Source of the DNA: Sipunculus nudus
Taxonomy: Eukaryota; Annelida; Sipuncula; Golfingiida; Sipunculidae
Assembly: GCA_026874595.1 (NCBI GenBank)
Contig: CM049313.1
Location: 61,180,659 to 61,244,658, forward strand
Reading direction: 5' to 3'
Length of the DNA: 64,000 bases
The notes under the pieces: generated by a model
The model's input: only the letters and a program-made list of their open reading frames with translations
Told to the model about the DNA's origin: nothing
Databases searched by the model: none
Part shown: positions 40,985-53,597 of the stretch, one piece after another
How the letters are laid out: every line of letters starts with the position of its first letter
Position numbering within the stretch: position 1 is the stretch's first letter
Program-made: the position numbers and the translations under genes

Positions 40985-43200
40985 TTTTATAAAGACACCG
41001 AATTTTTCGTTAAGTACCTCCATTCCTTCATTTTTTACAGCAACGTGTTTCTCAATCTCATAAATACCTTTGGCATAATTCAGTCCATCCATTGCTCTTG
41101 GTTTCACTTCTTTACATCCACATGTATACAAATATTTCTTTTTTTTAATATAAGCAATATAAGATTGTGTTTATCATCTTCTTTGACACCCAGTATCACA
41201 AATCTAATATTATTGTTTGGTATCTAATATTTTTGATTATCCAACAGGCTTTTTCTAGCCAAATGTATCAATGATTCTTTTCCTTCATCACAGAAAGAAT
41301 ATGTCTCCTTATCTTTGACATGATTGTAAATCATTTGTTTTGGTGGTTAATATTACATGCATTAACTTAAATTGAATTTCCTTAAGGTTTTAGTTCGTGT
41401 AAGCATGTTTGTGTGCATAAAACAGTTAAAGATGTATTTTTTTACAGTCATATTCAATATTTAAGTCCCTTGTTCATATTCTTCGTATTCCTTCGGGTTC
41501 TACATATAAAGGTTTGATCAGTTCATTGTATGCAACTTTTGTTCAATTTTTCACGTAAAAAAGTTGGGAAAATTTACTTTCAGTTAAGCAATAAAGTTCT
41601 TCCTTAATCCAGTGTTTATAAAATAATGGTTTGTTATCCACCTTTACATGTGCATGTGATTTCAACCAAATATTCTGATTACCAATTTCTGTTTCTCCTT
41701 TGACTTGGTCTTCATAATTCTATGTACACCATGCTTGTAGAACCTCTCCCAAAAGTGTTTGTATTATAACAATACCATACATCATCATTTATAAAAATAT
41801 TCACCTATTTTGATCATATTAAGTATGTCTTGTTTATATTCTTCTGTGTCCTCAGGGACGTAACTACACCTGATCGTCCCGGGGGGGGGGGGGGGCAGGG
41901 CAAGGCTCAAGAGGTTTCCCGATTCTGTACCGGTTGAGCTGAAGTGTTTCCTACTTCCTAATAAGAATTAATAACAATAGGAGAAATGTATGCTTTCCAG
42001 GCTACCACTAATTTTGTTCATTAGATGAGTAGTTGTTGTTTTTTTTTCTTAAGCCCCTCCATCTTTTTATTAGCTTCCTTTTCGCTCCTTTCTTATCCTT
42101 TTCCCTTTCTTGTCTTCTTCCTTCCCTTTCTCATTTTTCGTTTCCTTTTCTTTCTTCTCCTCCCATTCTTTTTTCTTCTTCTTTCCCTTTCTCCTTTTTC
42201 TTTTCCTTTTCTTTCCTTTTCTTCCCGTTCTTCCCTCTCTTCTTCCCTCTTTCTCTCTTTCCTTTCTTTCTTTCCTTTTTCCCCTTTCCGATTTTTTGCC
42301 CCCATCCATTGTTGATGATACAACTGCGAATACCATTATACAGAATACTACACCATTTTTATATAACAGAGCTAAGGTTAAAATATTTCAAAGATTGCTG
42401 AAGAAAATTCCATTCCAATTTGACATAAGCTTTTTCAGAATTTATGATTATAAGTAGTCCATTTGATCTTTTGATCTCTTTGCATGATAGATATTATTTA
42501 AAACCTTGTTTATATTATTTTCTCCAATATACCTGTCTTTAAAAAATCCGTTTGGTTGTGGTGCATTATGTTTGGCAAAATAGTTTTCATTCTTAAAGCT
42601 ATAACCCCAGCATTAATTTTGTAGTCAATTTCTCAGGGAATTAGGTCACCATTTTTTTTTTTAATTTCTGTATCATCCCTACCTTTTTCAGGGATCAAAC
42701 TTATATATGACACCTTGTTTTTGAGATATTGAGAGCTTACCACCAGTATAGATATAACTTATTGCTTTCATGAAATATTTATTTAGTTGAATCTAATTGT
42801 TTTGGTAGAATTCGGCTGGTATACAATCATTTCCAGGTGTTTTGTTATTTTTTGAGACACCAAAACATCCGTTTTTCTTTCTCACTGATTGAAGAATTTA
42901 TTAACATTTTTTGTTGTTACGAAACTTTCTGCACTGGCTCAACATTCTTGTGCTAGGAATTCTGTGATATTGTGTACGATTCCTTTGAAAGTGTTTGTTT
43001 CATACAGGTTCTTATAAAAGACTCCAGCTGTTTTGATTTTTTCCCTGTGGTTGTCTGACAATGACCCATCTGAAAGCCTAAGTTTGTGTATCTTACTTGC
43101 ATTTTATTTCCTCTTCCAAAAATGACCTAATAATATATTCTATATATCAATATATATGCTGGATTTTATAAAAGTAATATATTTGTCACAGAACTATTTT
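40985..43200 (-). pseudogene. L1/Tx1-type LINE ORF2 relic, minus strand
   Basis: Read on the - strand, 43200 down to about 42305 gives KLRLSDGS, AGVFYKNLYET, a KTPGNDCIPAEFY-type block, YKINAGVIALRMKTILPNI and INNGWGQKIG: the N-terminal and early RT region. From about 41820 to 40985 it gives the C-terminal part (FWERFYKHG.., IWLKSHAHV-like, YIAYIKKKKYLYTCGCKEVKPRAMDGL, YEIEKHVAVKNEGMEVLNEKFGVF). The RT catalytic core between them is missing and is replaced by 41845-42300. Frames are broken many times. A different copy from 27400-32525, in opposite orientation. Confidence 0.8.
41855..42300 (+). repeat. Inserted block with poly-G run and pyrimidine tract
   Basis: Begins CAGGGACGTAACTACACCTG, a sequence seen at the ends of some non-autonomous DNA elements, then G16 (41880-41896). 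42040-42295 is almost pure C/T on the + strand. Open frames here encode only Phe/Leu/Ser or Lys/Arg/Glu strings and are not genes. Confidence 0.65.
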
Positions 43201-44586
43201 TCAAGACAATAAAATTATCTTTCATAAGAACAATTACAAGACCGAAACATTTTTTTCCCAGAAATTCTTAACTTGTTTGCATGAGTTCTATAGGCTGTTC
43301 CTGGGATTCCAGAAAAATTGCTTTAACAATACTGTCGGGAATGCCCTTTATTTGCTTCTACTATAAGTATCTGCGTAAATAATGTACAGCTGTCGAGAAA
43401 CCAGGTTAAGTCTATCTAACCGCAACGAAAGATCAGAGGTCGATGCCCCATCTGTAGTATCAGTGTAGCCTAGTTTTATGTCAAAATTTAGCTGCTTCGG
43501 ACCATGGTTATTTAACATGGACCATAGTTTTAAAACATTCATAGACCAAATGTTTTTTAGATATTTCAGCTTATCTGTAACTGGTAGATTCTTTATAATA
43601 TGTTAGAAAAATAAAAGGAGAAATGAACAAGACCACAGTCAAGGTTACTGTTGTTACCTGCTTAAATTTAATGTAATTCTGTCTGAAGGATAGAGTTGCA
43701 TGTAAATATTTAATTTTGCTAAGGTTTTGGGCTCTAAGGAATAATGCTTTCCCATCTGTTTGCAACTAACCAAAAAAACCCTGTATGTACAATGTTATCT
43801 TCAATTATGATATAACATTATACCAATAGTACACTCACAGCCATCCTAAAGGTGATACCTGTTCCGCATTTTAAAGCAAAGATCTTAAATATCATTGACT
43901 CATCGTGACCAGTAAATCGTACACATGTGAAACATCAACGACGAGGTCTTGTATAAATACGTCTTTAGTCCTGCAAGATGCTCTCAGACAGTATTATACA
44001 TGTATACCAACCACTTGAGGTCTCGGAGAAGGTTCGATATATAGTCAACGTAAACGCAACCTTTGTTGATTATAACCTTTCAAGTTCAACATACGAGAAA
44101 AATAAATAAAATGTATGAAGTTAACATTAGTTTTTGTCAAAACTAGAATTTGAAAAAATCTTCCCTGTTGCTTTGAGGATCAACCAGATATTTCAGGATT
44201 ATTCCGCTCGAGTCTCGATGATAATCGGTCAAACTAGCTGGATTTACGGGAACGGGCCCACAATCTATATATCAAAAGGCCAGCGTTTGTATGATTATCG
44301 TTAAGAGTGTATGACAAAAAGAAGATTATATTATGAGGCAAATGTCTAGGAAAAAGTCTTTGCATTATTTTTCAAAGTTAAGAATTTAAAAGCATTTTAG
44401 CAAAATAAACTGGCCGACTATATGATTCACGGTGGCCGAGCACTGCGCAGGTCAAACACTCGAACAAATTTGATTTGTAAAGCACAAATGAAGATTGACA
44501 ATGAATAATAATAAATTAATGAATAATATCTTAAATCCATCAAAGATATAACGCTATATACGACATTGATCAACAAATCAATATTA
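43200..44586. other. Intergenic, nothing recognised
   Basis: No gene or repeat recognised on either strand. Confidence 0.55.
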
Positions 44587-44939
44587 TCCCAAATTTAATA
44601 AGGGCCTATCAGAATATCAGCAAAATAAAGCAAATTCAGTAAGGGCATCCGGCAGCAAGTCAGATAAGCCAGAGCTTTTGAAATAGCTTTTACAAGTAAC
44701 CTTTCTTCCTCCGCATATATGCAACCTACCAACTTAGGTATCATGTTTTTCACGTTTGTCAACATTGCTGTGTTCACAAACATGTTGTTAAAAACCAAGT
44801 TCATATATCCTTCACGAAGGCATTATAAAAACTGTTCACAACCAAAATTACCCTTGGATCATTAATATGTAAACAGAGGAAGCCAAAAATCACATAAATA
44901 CTTTTTCAAAAGGTAGGTGAACGGGCACCTTTAAATACT
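44587..44939 (-). repeat. TTAA-type MITE, family 1, minus copy
   Basis: Reverse complement of the family at 60014-60463. It ends GGGCACCTTTAAA at the right and TTAATAAGGGCC at the left, with TTAA at both borders and AAAGGTAGGTGAAC, CCAAAATTACCCTTGG and TTTGTCAACATTGCTGTG inside. Confidence 0.8.
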
Positions 44940-45043
44940 GCCCCCGATTAATAAGTTATTTGACCAATCAATGAAGAGCAAGCTTATATAGTAAATGATT
45001 AGATTTCCAGGGATTACGTAATAAAGAACAACAAAAATGTAGA

Positions 45044-46500
45044 ATGAGATGCGATAGTGAACTTACATCGTTTGTTGTTCAGGGTTGTTATTTATCATTC
45101 TCAGGAGGAAAAGCGTACTCGTGCGATCTGGATTTGGTATCTGCATTTCAAAAGATTCGGGCTAATGGATTGTTGTATAAATTGTATTGTACCGGGATAT
45201 CAAAACAGACTCTGGCTCAAGTTTCATAACTGGACATTTAATGGTATATTATAAAACCGTTTTTCAATAAGTAGGAGTATAAAACAAGCTTGTATTATGT
45301 CCATGTTCTTTCTTCACAGAAGCATATATGATTTTCTGAATCACGAGAAGATAGGTCTTGTGGTAGATACAATAGATGTAAACACTTCTCCTATGGCTGT
45401 TTGTACCAACTTGTTTGCGAATACTAAAGCATCTTTTGACAAAATGATGCAAAATGTAGGTATCTATAGTAGTTGTTGTAGATCAAACGTTTCATTTAAT
45501 AAAAGTAAGACAAAATGTGTGACAGTTGTTGAGTCAAAACAAATGAGTTCTAACAAATCAAGCTGAGAAAATGGACCACAGATTGTGCTGCCTTGAGGAT
45601 ACATGTAGGTAATAAATTGGCATGTGACTTTAAAAAGAGAACCGCTATTTTTGTTCGCTTTAAATAAGGAAGATAAATTCTCTCCTGCTCAAGTGCTGTG
45701 GGAGCCTGACCTGATGGTGTCTGCCTCTGCATCATTGTGGGAACGCGTATCTCCCTCAGTACCATATGGTGCCGCGTTACGGTGCAATATGTCTAGAACA
45801 GAGATAACTGAACTTGAGAGGCTTCAAAGCGAGCCTTGATATTATTCTAAGGTCTCAACAACAGAACGCACGACTTTGTTGTTAGGGGACCATAAAGGTG
45901 GTGTACAATGTCAGCCATCATTTATATTGAAAGACTTAAGCTGGTTTTTTTTCACAAGCATATAACATTTAGTCCAGATATTATTGCCAAAGTTTTTTGT
46001 TTGAAGCCGTGAGGGCTGGAAATAAGTGGTCAAAATTGTACGTTCTGTTTTAATATCTAATATAATCTCAGTAGTGAACAAATACATGTATAGTTTCAAT
46101 TTTTATTTAGATTCATATATCCGTTATGAGTTTATGATTAAGCTGGAATGACGGCTTTTAGTTAAGACTGCTGCACCTGCCCATGAACTTCCGTTGTGGA
46201 TTTCTCCGATGACATAAATTTTGACAGTCTTAGATTTCTTAGAGTAAATCCCAAGCTAAAAGAAAATTTTCTCTATAAATTAAATGATATGGGACAAATG
46301 TTGACATACGGTACAGGATATCGTATACACCTTTTGTTACGGTATACGGAATTGTGCGGGCCCTTCTTGTGAGGTGTTATGTAATTTGGCTTTTGTTTCG
46401 CTAGATGCAGACCTGATTTTTAAATTATGCAATCTGCCCGATTTGAGGTTTCTTTTTTGCTTATTATATATAGATTTGTTTACTCTGTGTTTCGAAAACT
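45044..46500 (+). pseudogene. Degraded non-LTR reverse transcriptase relic, other clade
   Basis: Fragments in shifting frames resemble a non-L1 LINE RT: DLVSAFQKIRANGLLYKLYCTGI (45140-45215), a block with NVSFNKSKTKCVTV (45490-45530), and VPYGAALRC..EITELERLQ (45755-45830), then IYIERLKLVFFHK near 45925. Stops and frameshifts interrupt throughout. The clade cannot be fixed by eye. Confidence 0.5.
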
Positions 46501-48784
46501 TTTACTTTTCGTTAAAAAGGATAACCATTTATGTTGTTGACTATTAGTCGTTTCGTTATTTTTGCTGGTTTTTCATCTTTATTGATTATCAGTGAAACCT
46601 TGTAAGTATGACGTTTAGCAACCAATAAGCATTAATTTTTTATTCTGTAGCAAAGAGGAGTAACCTCCATCCATGTTTACACCAATTGGCCACCTGCCAA
46701 CCGACATTATTTATTAATACTGTCTTGTGCCAACGTTCTGTTTATGGCTGATTTGTTTTTCAAATGATCACCACATTCTGTGCTGAGTATGATGAAACTC
46801 ACCGTGAATATCAAAGTCTTTCTCTTTCACTTTGTGTTTAGACACAAATTACTATTGGCAACGGATGACATATATCATCCTGCTTCACCGGTTTGACAGA
46901 CGACAGACGGGAGAATTTAGATTCTTGCCTCAGGACCTTGATCCACTATGTATACTGTGATGTCAGGCTTTGATGTCACATGACACATACTTCCGTCACA
47001 CCCAGCATCCCACCACCTTGTGACAAAAGTCACGGGCGGTAGATATTCAACAACACACGTTTTCAGAGCCGCATAATATAAATGATCAAATAGCCAAAGG
47101 AACTGTAGCTCACGACAAGAATTTTTCAGAATCTGATTTGTTTCTGTTGTATTTGTTTTTTGCATATGATGTTCCCCGACGCTGTCACTTCATGGTTTAT
47201 TTAATTCCTCTGGATTGAACGAGCAGACAGCAGCAGGAAACTAAGACATGATCCTGCAAGTCTATATACAAGTATTGCCGAAACCGCCATTGAAATGAAT
47301 ATCATAGTAGGCATGAGCGACGTTTATCGGCATCGTAATCTAGAAATCGGAGTCTTTTCGAAGTTTTAATATATTGGCTCGATATTTCATGCAAATAACC
47401 CCGCTTTTCTTCATTTATGGCCTTCTACCTAGCGCAAACTTTGGACCAAAGCACCATGTCCGCCATTTAGCCAGATACCTCGGCCGAAGAGGAGACGGCT
47501 AGATATCCCCTATTTATGACAAATACATGGTCCGACGGCCGAGGCCGATTTTTCTGGGATTTGACACCCTTCGAAACGAAGTTCTTCTGAGTGAGCAATA
47601 CATTTTGATCGACCGGGACTGCTTGTCCCAACTTTCAAACTTGAAAATCTAAATTTTTTACATTTCCACAAATACACCCATGTTTATGTAATTTGCCTTG
47701 AAAACAATCTTATCCAACTCACTTGTACATATTTTTACATTGTACTCTTCACTACACCTATACCTACGCCTCTGGCGTATTTAGAAGCCCCGATGCATTG
47801 TGGAAGGGGGGGGGGTGTACTTTTGTGAGTCCAAGTCTGCGCAGTGCCGGGATTTTATCAAAACTCCGTTGGCATGACAATGTAATAGAATAGCCCGTGT
47901 CGGAAAATCATAGTTATCCTATAAAACTCACAATTATTTTCGCAAGTCAGGTTCGCTTGATATATTACCGGATTATAGGTACATAAACATTTCGAATGAT
48001 ATGTACATTATCTGATGCCATTAGCTCAAAATTGGATAAATACCGTAATGTTTTAAGGAGACAACACTATATGTCTTACTCCTATATATTAACATAACTG
48101 ATATGTAAATAAATCCCTATGAAATGAATGAGAATCTGATTACTATACATAATATATTTTACCATTTGACAAATGGATCAACTTCTTTTGGTTTGTTTAC
48201 AAGAATTACGACAAACCATTATTGGCCGAGAGACCATGCACGGCGAAGATTGTTAAATCTGTACCGCGGAGACCTACAGGTTATAGGTAAACGTTATATT
48301 AGCACGTTGGTGTGTTACGTGATAGGAGCATTGCACCCAGAAGAGAGACTAGTCGATTATGTGGTTGGCTAATGAAAAGTGTGACGTCACAGGCAAAATT
48401 CAGTAATGACTTAAATCTAGTAATAACTGCTGTTCCCGGGATAAAAAGGAGGTGGCCAATTCCAAAATATTAAACTTCTTATGAGATGTATTGTAGTCAC
48501 AGTTTTTTTTCTCTGTGGCTGACATCACTGCAGATCGATGTTACAGAGCTCATAGCTGAGCCAATAGCTTTGTAACAAACCTAATTTTTTTTTGTAGAAA
48601 AATAAATAGATAAAAACGTTTTTCTTTCAGGAATTGAGTTCAGTGTATGAAAAATCTTATTTACAGTTAAATGTGTTTAATGATAATAAATAATATTAGG
48701 AAAAACGTTTGCATGCTTGATTAAAATATATCATGCGACAGGATGCGATTCGCCCCCATATGTACAGAGGATCAAATGCTATTG

Positions 48785-48860
<76 letters not shown>

Positions 48861-49493
48861 TCTTCCTTTGTAAACGGTGTATATAAGCAGCACAACCTCC
48901 CAGTTTATTGATCACTTGTCGTTGGTATTTATATAAGTCGATTAATTATTATCGACTTACTGTCCAACATAGGGGTTATAAAAGAAGATTTGTGATCGGA
49001 TAAACACAAACAATTAGAAAGCGATTACGCATGTCCTGAGGCACAGCATATAGGCCCTTAATTCCTGATACCGACAGTCAGTGGCCTCAAGGGATTATCA
49101 TTCAGCTTGATACATACATTGCGGACGACGTGTCTCCTCACTTATGCAGGTGCCCAATGTACGCTTCATTTAATGTCAGTAAACCTAAGTTTAATCAGTA
49201 CTTTATTATCTACAGCCCTGAGCAGAGAAGTATTATACTTTAATTTCGGTGTGTGTATGGCTGGGAGAGGAGACTGGATTTACGTGCGTGTTTATTTGTA
49301 AATATTATACATGGAACAGCCAAGCAAAATGGAGGATAATGACGGTATTTATAGTATAATAATGACTCCGCAGAATGAATAAATTTTCGATAAATTGGAA
49401 AGGCATTCTCCTAAGGGCGAAGATCGAACATTTGTACGTAACTAACGTTAGCAAACGGATTTTAGTACATTTACCCGATACAGGAAAAGTCTT
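46500..49493. other. Intergenic, nothing firm recognised
   Basis: Holds an (AT)n tract at 48787-48859, a poly-G run near 47808, and a perfect CRE-type palindrome TGACGTCA at 48382-48389. Short open frames (for example 48124-48372) have no homology that I recognise. Confidence 0.55.
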
Positions 49494-49498
49494 ATACG

Positions 49499-49992
49499 TT
49501 AAAGGGACATAATCAGGAGCTAAATTATGGGTATTCTTTCACTCTATCAGTTCAGTTTTGCTTTAAACAAATGTTTCCCAGCAAAACCGTCCCAGCGTAC
49601 GGTATCATACAGCTGTTTGACACCATATTATGGCTCTGCGTGTTGGTAAACAGAGTCTGTTTACCATAAAAAGGCCGCGTGACCAGAGGTCCGATTGAAG
49701 TGGCAACACGTTGTGTTTCTGCCAGCAGAAACATGTGTTACATATTTTGGGCCAAGTCAGACCGGGCAACTCCTGATTTACACGTTTTGTGGCACAGCGA
49801 TGCACATGGCCCCATGCCCTGTGTTTATGTTGACACCTATCATCGCGCCCGGTCCATTGTTTTTAACATTTGTTTACATGAGAAAGCAAACGGTTTCAGG
49901 GCAATATTTTGGCAGGTACAGATTTATTTTAAAGGGTAGAAGCTATTTTTCATGTTAACTCAACATGCTTTATAGATGATTGGGCCCCTTTA
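49499..49992 (+). repeat. TTAA-type MITE, family 2
   Basis: Ends GTTAAAGGGACATAATC at the left and GGGCCCCTTTAAC at the right, an inverted repeat with TTAA borders. The right part matches 75-197. Two overlapping open frames within it are incidental. Confidence 0.65.
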
Positions 49993-50664
49993 ACATTTTA
50001 TCAGCCGCTTCGCACCATAATGAAAATATACAAACTAAAGTTTTTACAATCCTAGAAATATTGAAAAAAAGATAATAAAGATTTTATCAATGGAATGTAA
50101 GTATATAGACTTTTGTACATCTGCTTTAATTCAAAGTTGGAACTGATAAAATTGATATATTGACCTATACAAAATACAGATGATTACATGCAATACTGCA
50201 CAGTGAGCTAGGCCAAGGACCCTTATCAAAATCAGCTAATTCAATTAAAGTAGGAATTGTCCTTCCCTTCCGCCTTTAATAAAGAGCTGTTTATTTGGAA
50301 GCTTGGCCTGCTATGCTATATTTAATCTTGTTACAGTGTTAGTATTTGCTATTGATGTAGAACACTTAGGTAGATTATGTATATTTAATCTTGTTATCGG
50401 ATTGGTATTACCTACTGTATAATGTATAAACCACACTTAATGTTGTTACCGGATTATAAACATTGTAACAGTGACAAAGTCACCACTCCCTACCGGCCCC
50501 GGCGAGAGTGAGGAACACTTGTATGGTACACACGCTGCTTTCATTAGGGAGGTTGTTTATAAAACTGTACAAATAACAATGACCTCTACGATCTTTATTA
50601 TAGAATTCTAATTCTAGAATAAATAAATTGTTTTATATGATCAAGCACTGTGCGCTTAACAAAC

Positions 50665-51035
50665 GATCAGTGGCGTCAATTTATCTTTCAGGTTGAATGG
50701 AAGATGACTCATAGGGGTAGGCTATAGGGCAACGTGTTTGTAAACCTATACATACGAATATTGAAATATCTCACTGTTTTACAATTTTTATTATATTTGA
50801 GATGTTAAAACCGAGCATAAGATTAAAAAATTATTATATGGTTAATTGGAGAGGCAGATTTGTAACCAAAGTGTCTTTTTGTAATTATTGATATATTTTA
50901 CTTCCAGTATATAAATCCAGTATATTAATCTTACTATGTGAATATCAAGGGGGGTTAATTATATTTATCATCCACTCTTACTAAAATATTTGTGTGGGGG
51001 GGGAGGGGTTATAAACCCCCAACTCCCCTGTATAT
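50665..51035 (+). repeat. Dispersed repeat, second copy
   Basis: Shares CAGTGGCGTCAATTTATCTT and the G-rich right section with 35325-35725. Confidence 0.6.
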
Positions 51036-51039
51036 TGAC

Positions 51040-52625
51040 CCTCCTGCAAATGTTCAAACACTCGGGCGCCATACAAACCTACGACCACCAAGGGTATTTA
51101 GATTTCATTAACTTTCACTCCATGTTTCTACTATGTTATAAGGCTCGAAAGTCGGTGCTTATAGGCTCCATGCAATGTGGTGGTTCACAATATGTTTGTT
51201 ATCATCATTACAAAGCCTTTGGAGCCGAGATCCTGTTTAACGTGAGGTTTATTGCTCAACTTATGTTCTATGTATATAAAATGTGTAAATACCTAGTACC
51301 TGAACAAATACACTTTTAGGTATACAGTTTTATACAATATTCTTTCGATGAATCTGCATGTATAAAAATTAGGTGTTTATCGTGTAAATTACTTTTTGAA
51401 TCTTTAAGAAGAGAAAGTGATAATACTGAGTTGAAATTATGACAATGTAAACCAGATGCTAATATGATAAAATTAAAGATAAGGCTGTAAGCTGAATATA
51501 GAATAAATATGTTATTAAACAAAACAAATGATTCTTTCAAGCAAAAATGACCCTGCTGAGCAGGAGTGGTGCCCATTACCGTATGTAAATACATGGATTT
51601 GTATTGCTGTCTTCAATATTTCCAAACCATCATGATTTGTTTCTAGTATCGAACCGACCAGCTAATTGTTTAAGGTTAGTTCCCCAATACCCTACAGCAA
51701 ATGAATATTGACAAAAACGTTGTTGAGTAGGACGATATGTAGTTGGTGGAAAGGGGGAAAGTGTAAAATTGTCAACTACCAAGCACTTAAAACACAAGGA
51801 TTCCATATTTCCGCATCATTTATGGCAATCATTGTCAATCTGCAACTGTAATCATATTAGAGCAGCCATAGGTTAATTGTAAAATGACAAAGTAGCGATT
51901 AATGGGAATATTTTCATATGATTAATTAAAAGACCTTTCCCACCATAGTAGCGACATCTATTGTCCGCGATTGATACTAATTGTTCGGGTCTGTTCTGCT
52001 TACGAAAAAGAAGCTAATTGTTATAAATAAATAATGAAAACAAAAGAACCCTGTCTGTCATTAAAAGTGAGGTCCTGTCTGTGCCTGGTTCATGTATCTG
52101 CTTTTATTTAACAAAAGCCGTAATGCTTGCTCAAATGACCCGAACCCATCAGACGATCGTTAAGCGCAGTGCGCATGCTCGAGGGAAAGGTCTATTATTT
52201 ATTCATTTACTAAGAAAGCTTTATGCAGGGTTACATGTTCAGACAGTGTAAGACAAGCCCTGATATAAAAGGAAATACAGTATGGTACAATACATGTGAT
52301 GAAATTCATTATAAATATGAAATCTTCATGGTTTTGCTACTGATATACTGGTGCATGCAACCTGTGGATCGCAAAAGCAAAAACATACATTAATTAACCG
52401 TAAACAGTAATCGTGAGCAAGACTAAATAAACAATCTCTTCACATTCCCGCTTTATACATCCCCTGCTGACTCTCTCCGATATAACATTCGAGTTCTGTC
52501 GACTCTTGGTTCTCATGAGTTAATCAGCGCAGATTGATGTGCTATGGCTTTTTTATTCATCATTTGCGAAGAAATAGCAAAAGGCGTTTCCCCCTGTGAA
52601 AACGTATAGTCGTATATATATATAA

Positions 52626-52703
<78 letters not shown>

Positions 52704-52796
52704 GTCATGCACCATAAAGCTGGATTTCGGCTCCACTCTGCCGGAACAGAATTACAAAAATCAAGTGATACATCCTTTATTGTCTCATTAACATTA
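51040..52796. other. Intergenic with (AT)n microsatellite
   Basis: A long AT tract at about 52611-52701. Near 52150, AGACGATCGTTAAGCGC..GTGCGCATGCTCG resembles 35245-35275 weakly. Nothing else recognised. Confidence 0.5.
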
Positions 52797-53106
52797 AACT
52801 AGCAATTACCCGTGCTACGCACAGTTTTGAGCGAGCATTTAGTTCTGATGTCGAATAGTCTGTCATAGTTGAATGTCTTGGTTGTACAATGTTACCGTAA
52901 ATAATCCGACAGTTGGTATAAGTGTCTTGTTTTTGAGCTGACCTTGTGTCGGAGTCTGAGTGACTTGGACGAATACGTCCCTGTACAAATGTCGGAATGT
53001 CTTGGACAAAACCGGAATATATGTTTGTCGAAAATCACGGCAATCCGTGGTGTCAGAGGAGATACGTAAAATCACAAAAATCGCGTCACGCTATTAATGT
53101 ATAGAT
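52797..53106 (+). repeat. Dispersed repeat family C, copy 2
   Basis: Starts AAACTAGCAATTACCCGTGCTACGCAC and ends TCACGCTATTAATGTATAGAT. Its last ~120 bp match copies 1 and 3 (GTCGAAAATCACGGCAA, GAGGAGATACG.AAATC). Confidence 0.75.
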
Positions 53107-53597
53107 CCTATATATGCATGGTGTGATGCATAAAACTCTAATTGAAGCCAAGGGATTGGCCGCAGAATGTTCGAAGAAGTTGATATGATAAATGAAATCA
53201 TTTTTATATGAAATTATATTTTGCTTAACACCGCCATTTAAAGTTGCCCTCCGAGTCTGTGAATCCGCCAGTAAAGGAACCTGTTATCTTGTTTGGAAGT
53301 ACAGTATAGCGCTGAGATGTGTTCTCGATAATTGCATTCTTGTTGTCACGCACAAAAACTGAGCACTCACATGGTCGGGCAATCCCACTGCGCAAAATTT
53401 GGTGGTAGCATACATATTATACTATTTGATACATTTAATGGCTGTATATATTTTTAAATATCACGCACTCCAAAAGACCTTTCCTGTTTTAAAGTAGCCG
53501 TGACAAACACGACTAATCAGGCCATAATGTCAGAGGGCCGATCTGGCGCTAGTTTTAAAGCTGGGCCAATGTTTTCCAGTGAGACAGTCACTGCATT

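Noticed and set aside
42025-42457. Several overlapping open frames of 76-122 codons on both strands
   Set aside because: Low-complexity translations of a pyrimidine tract.
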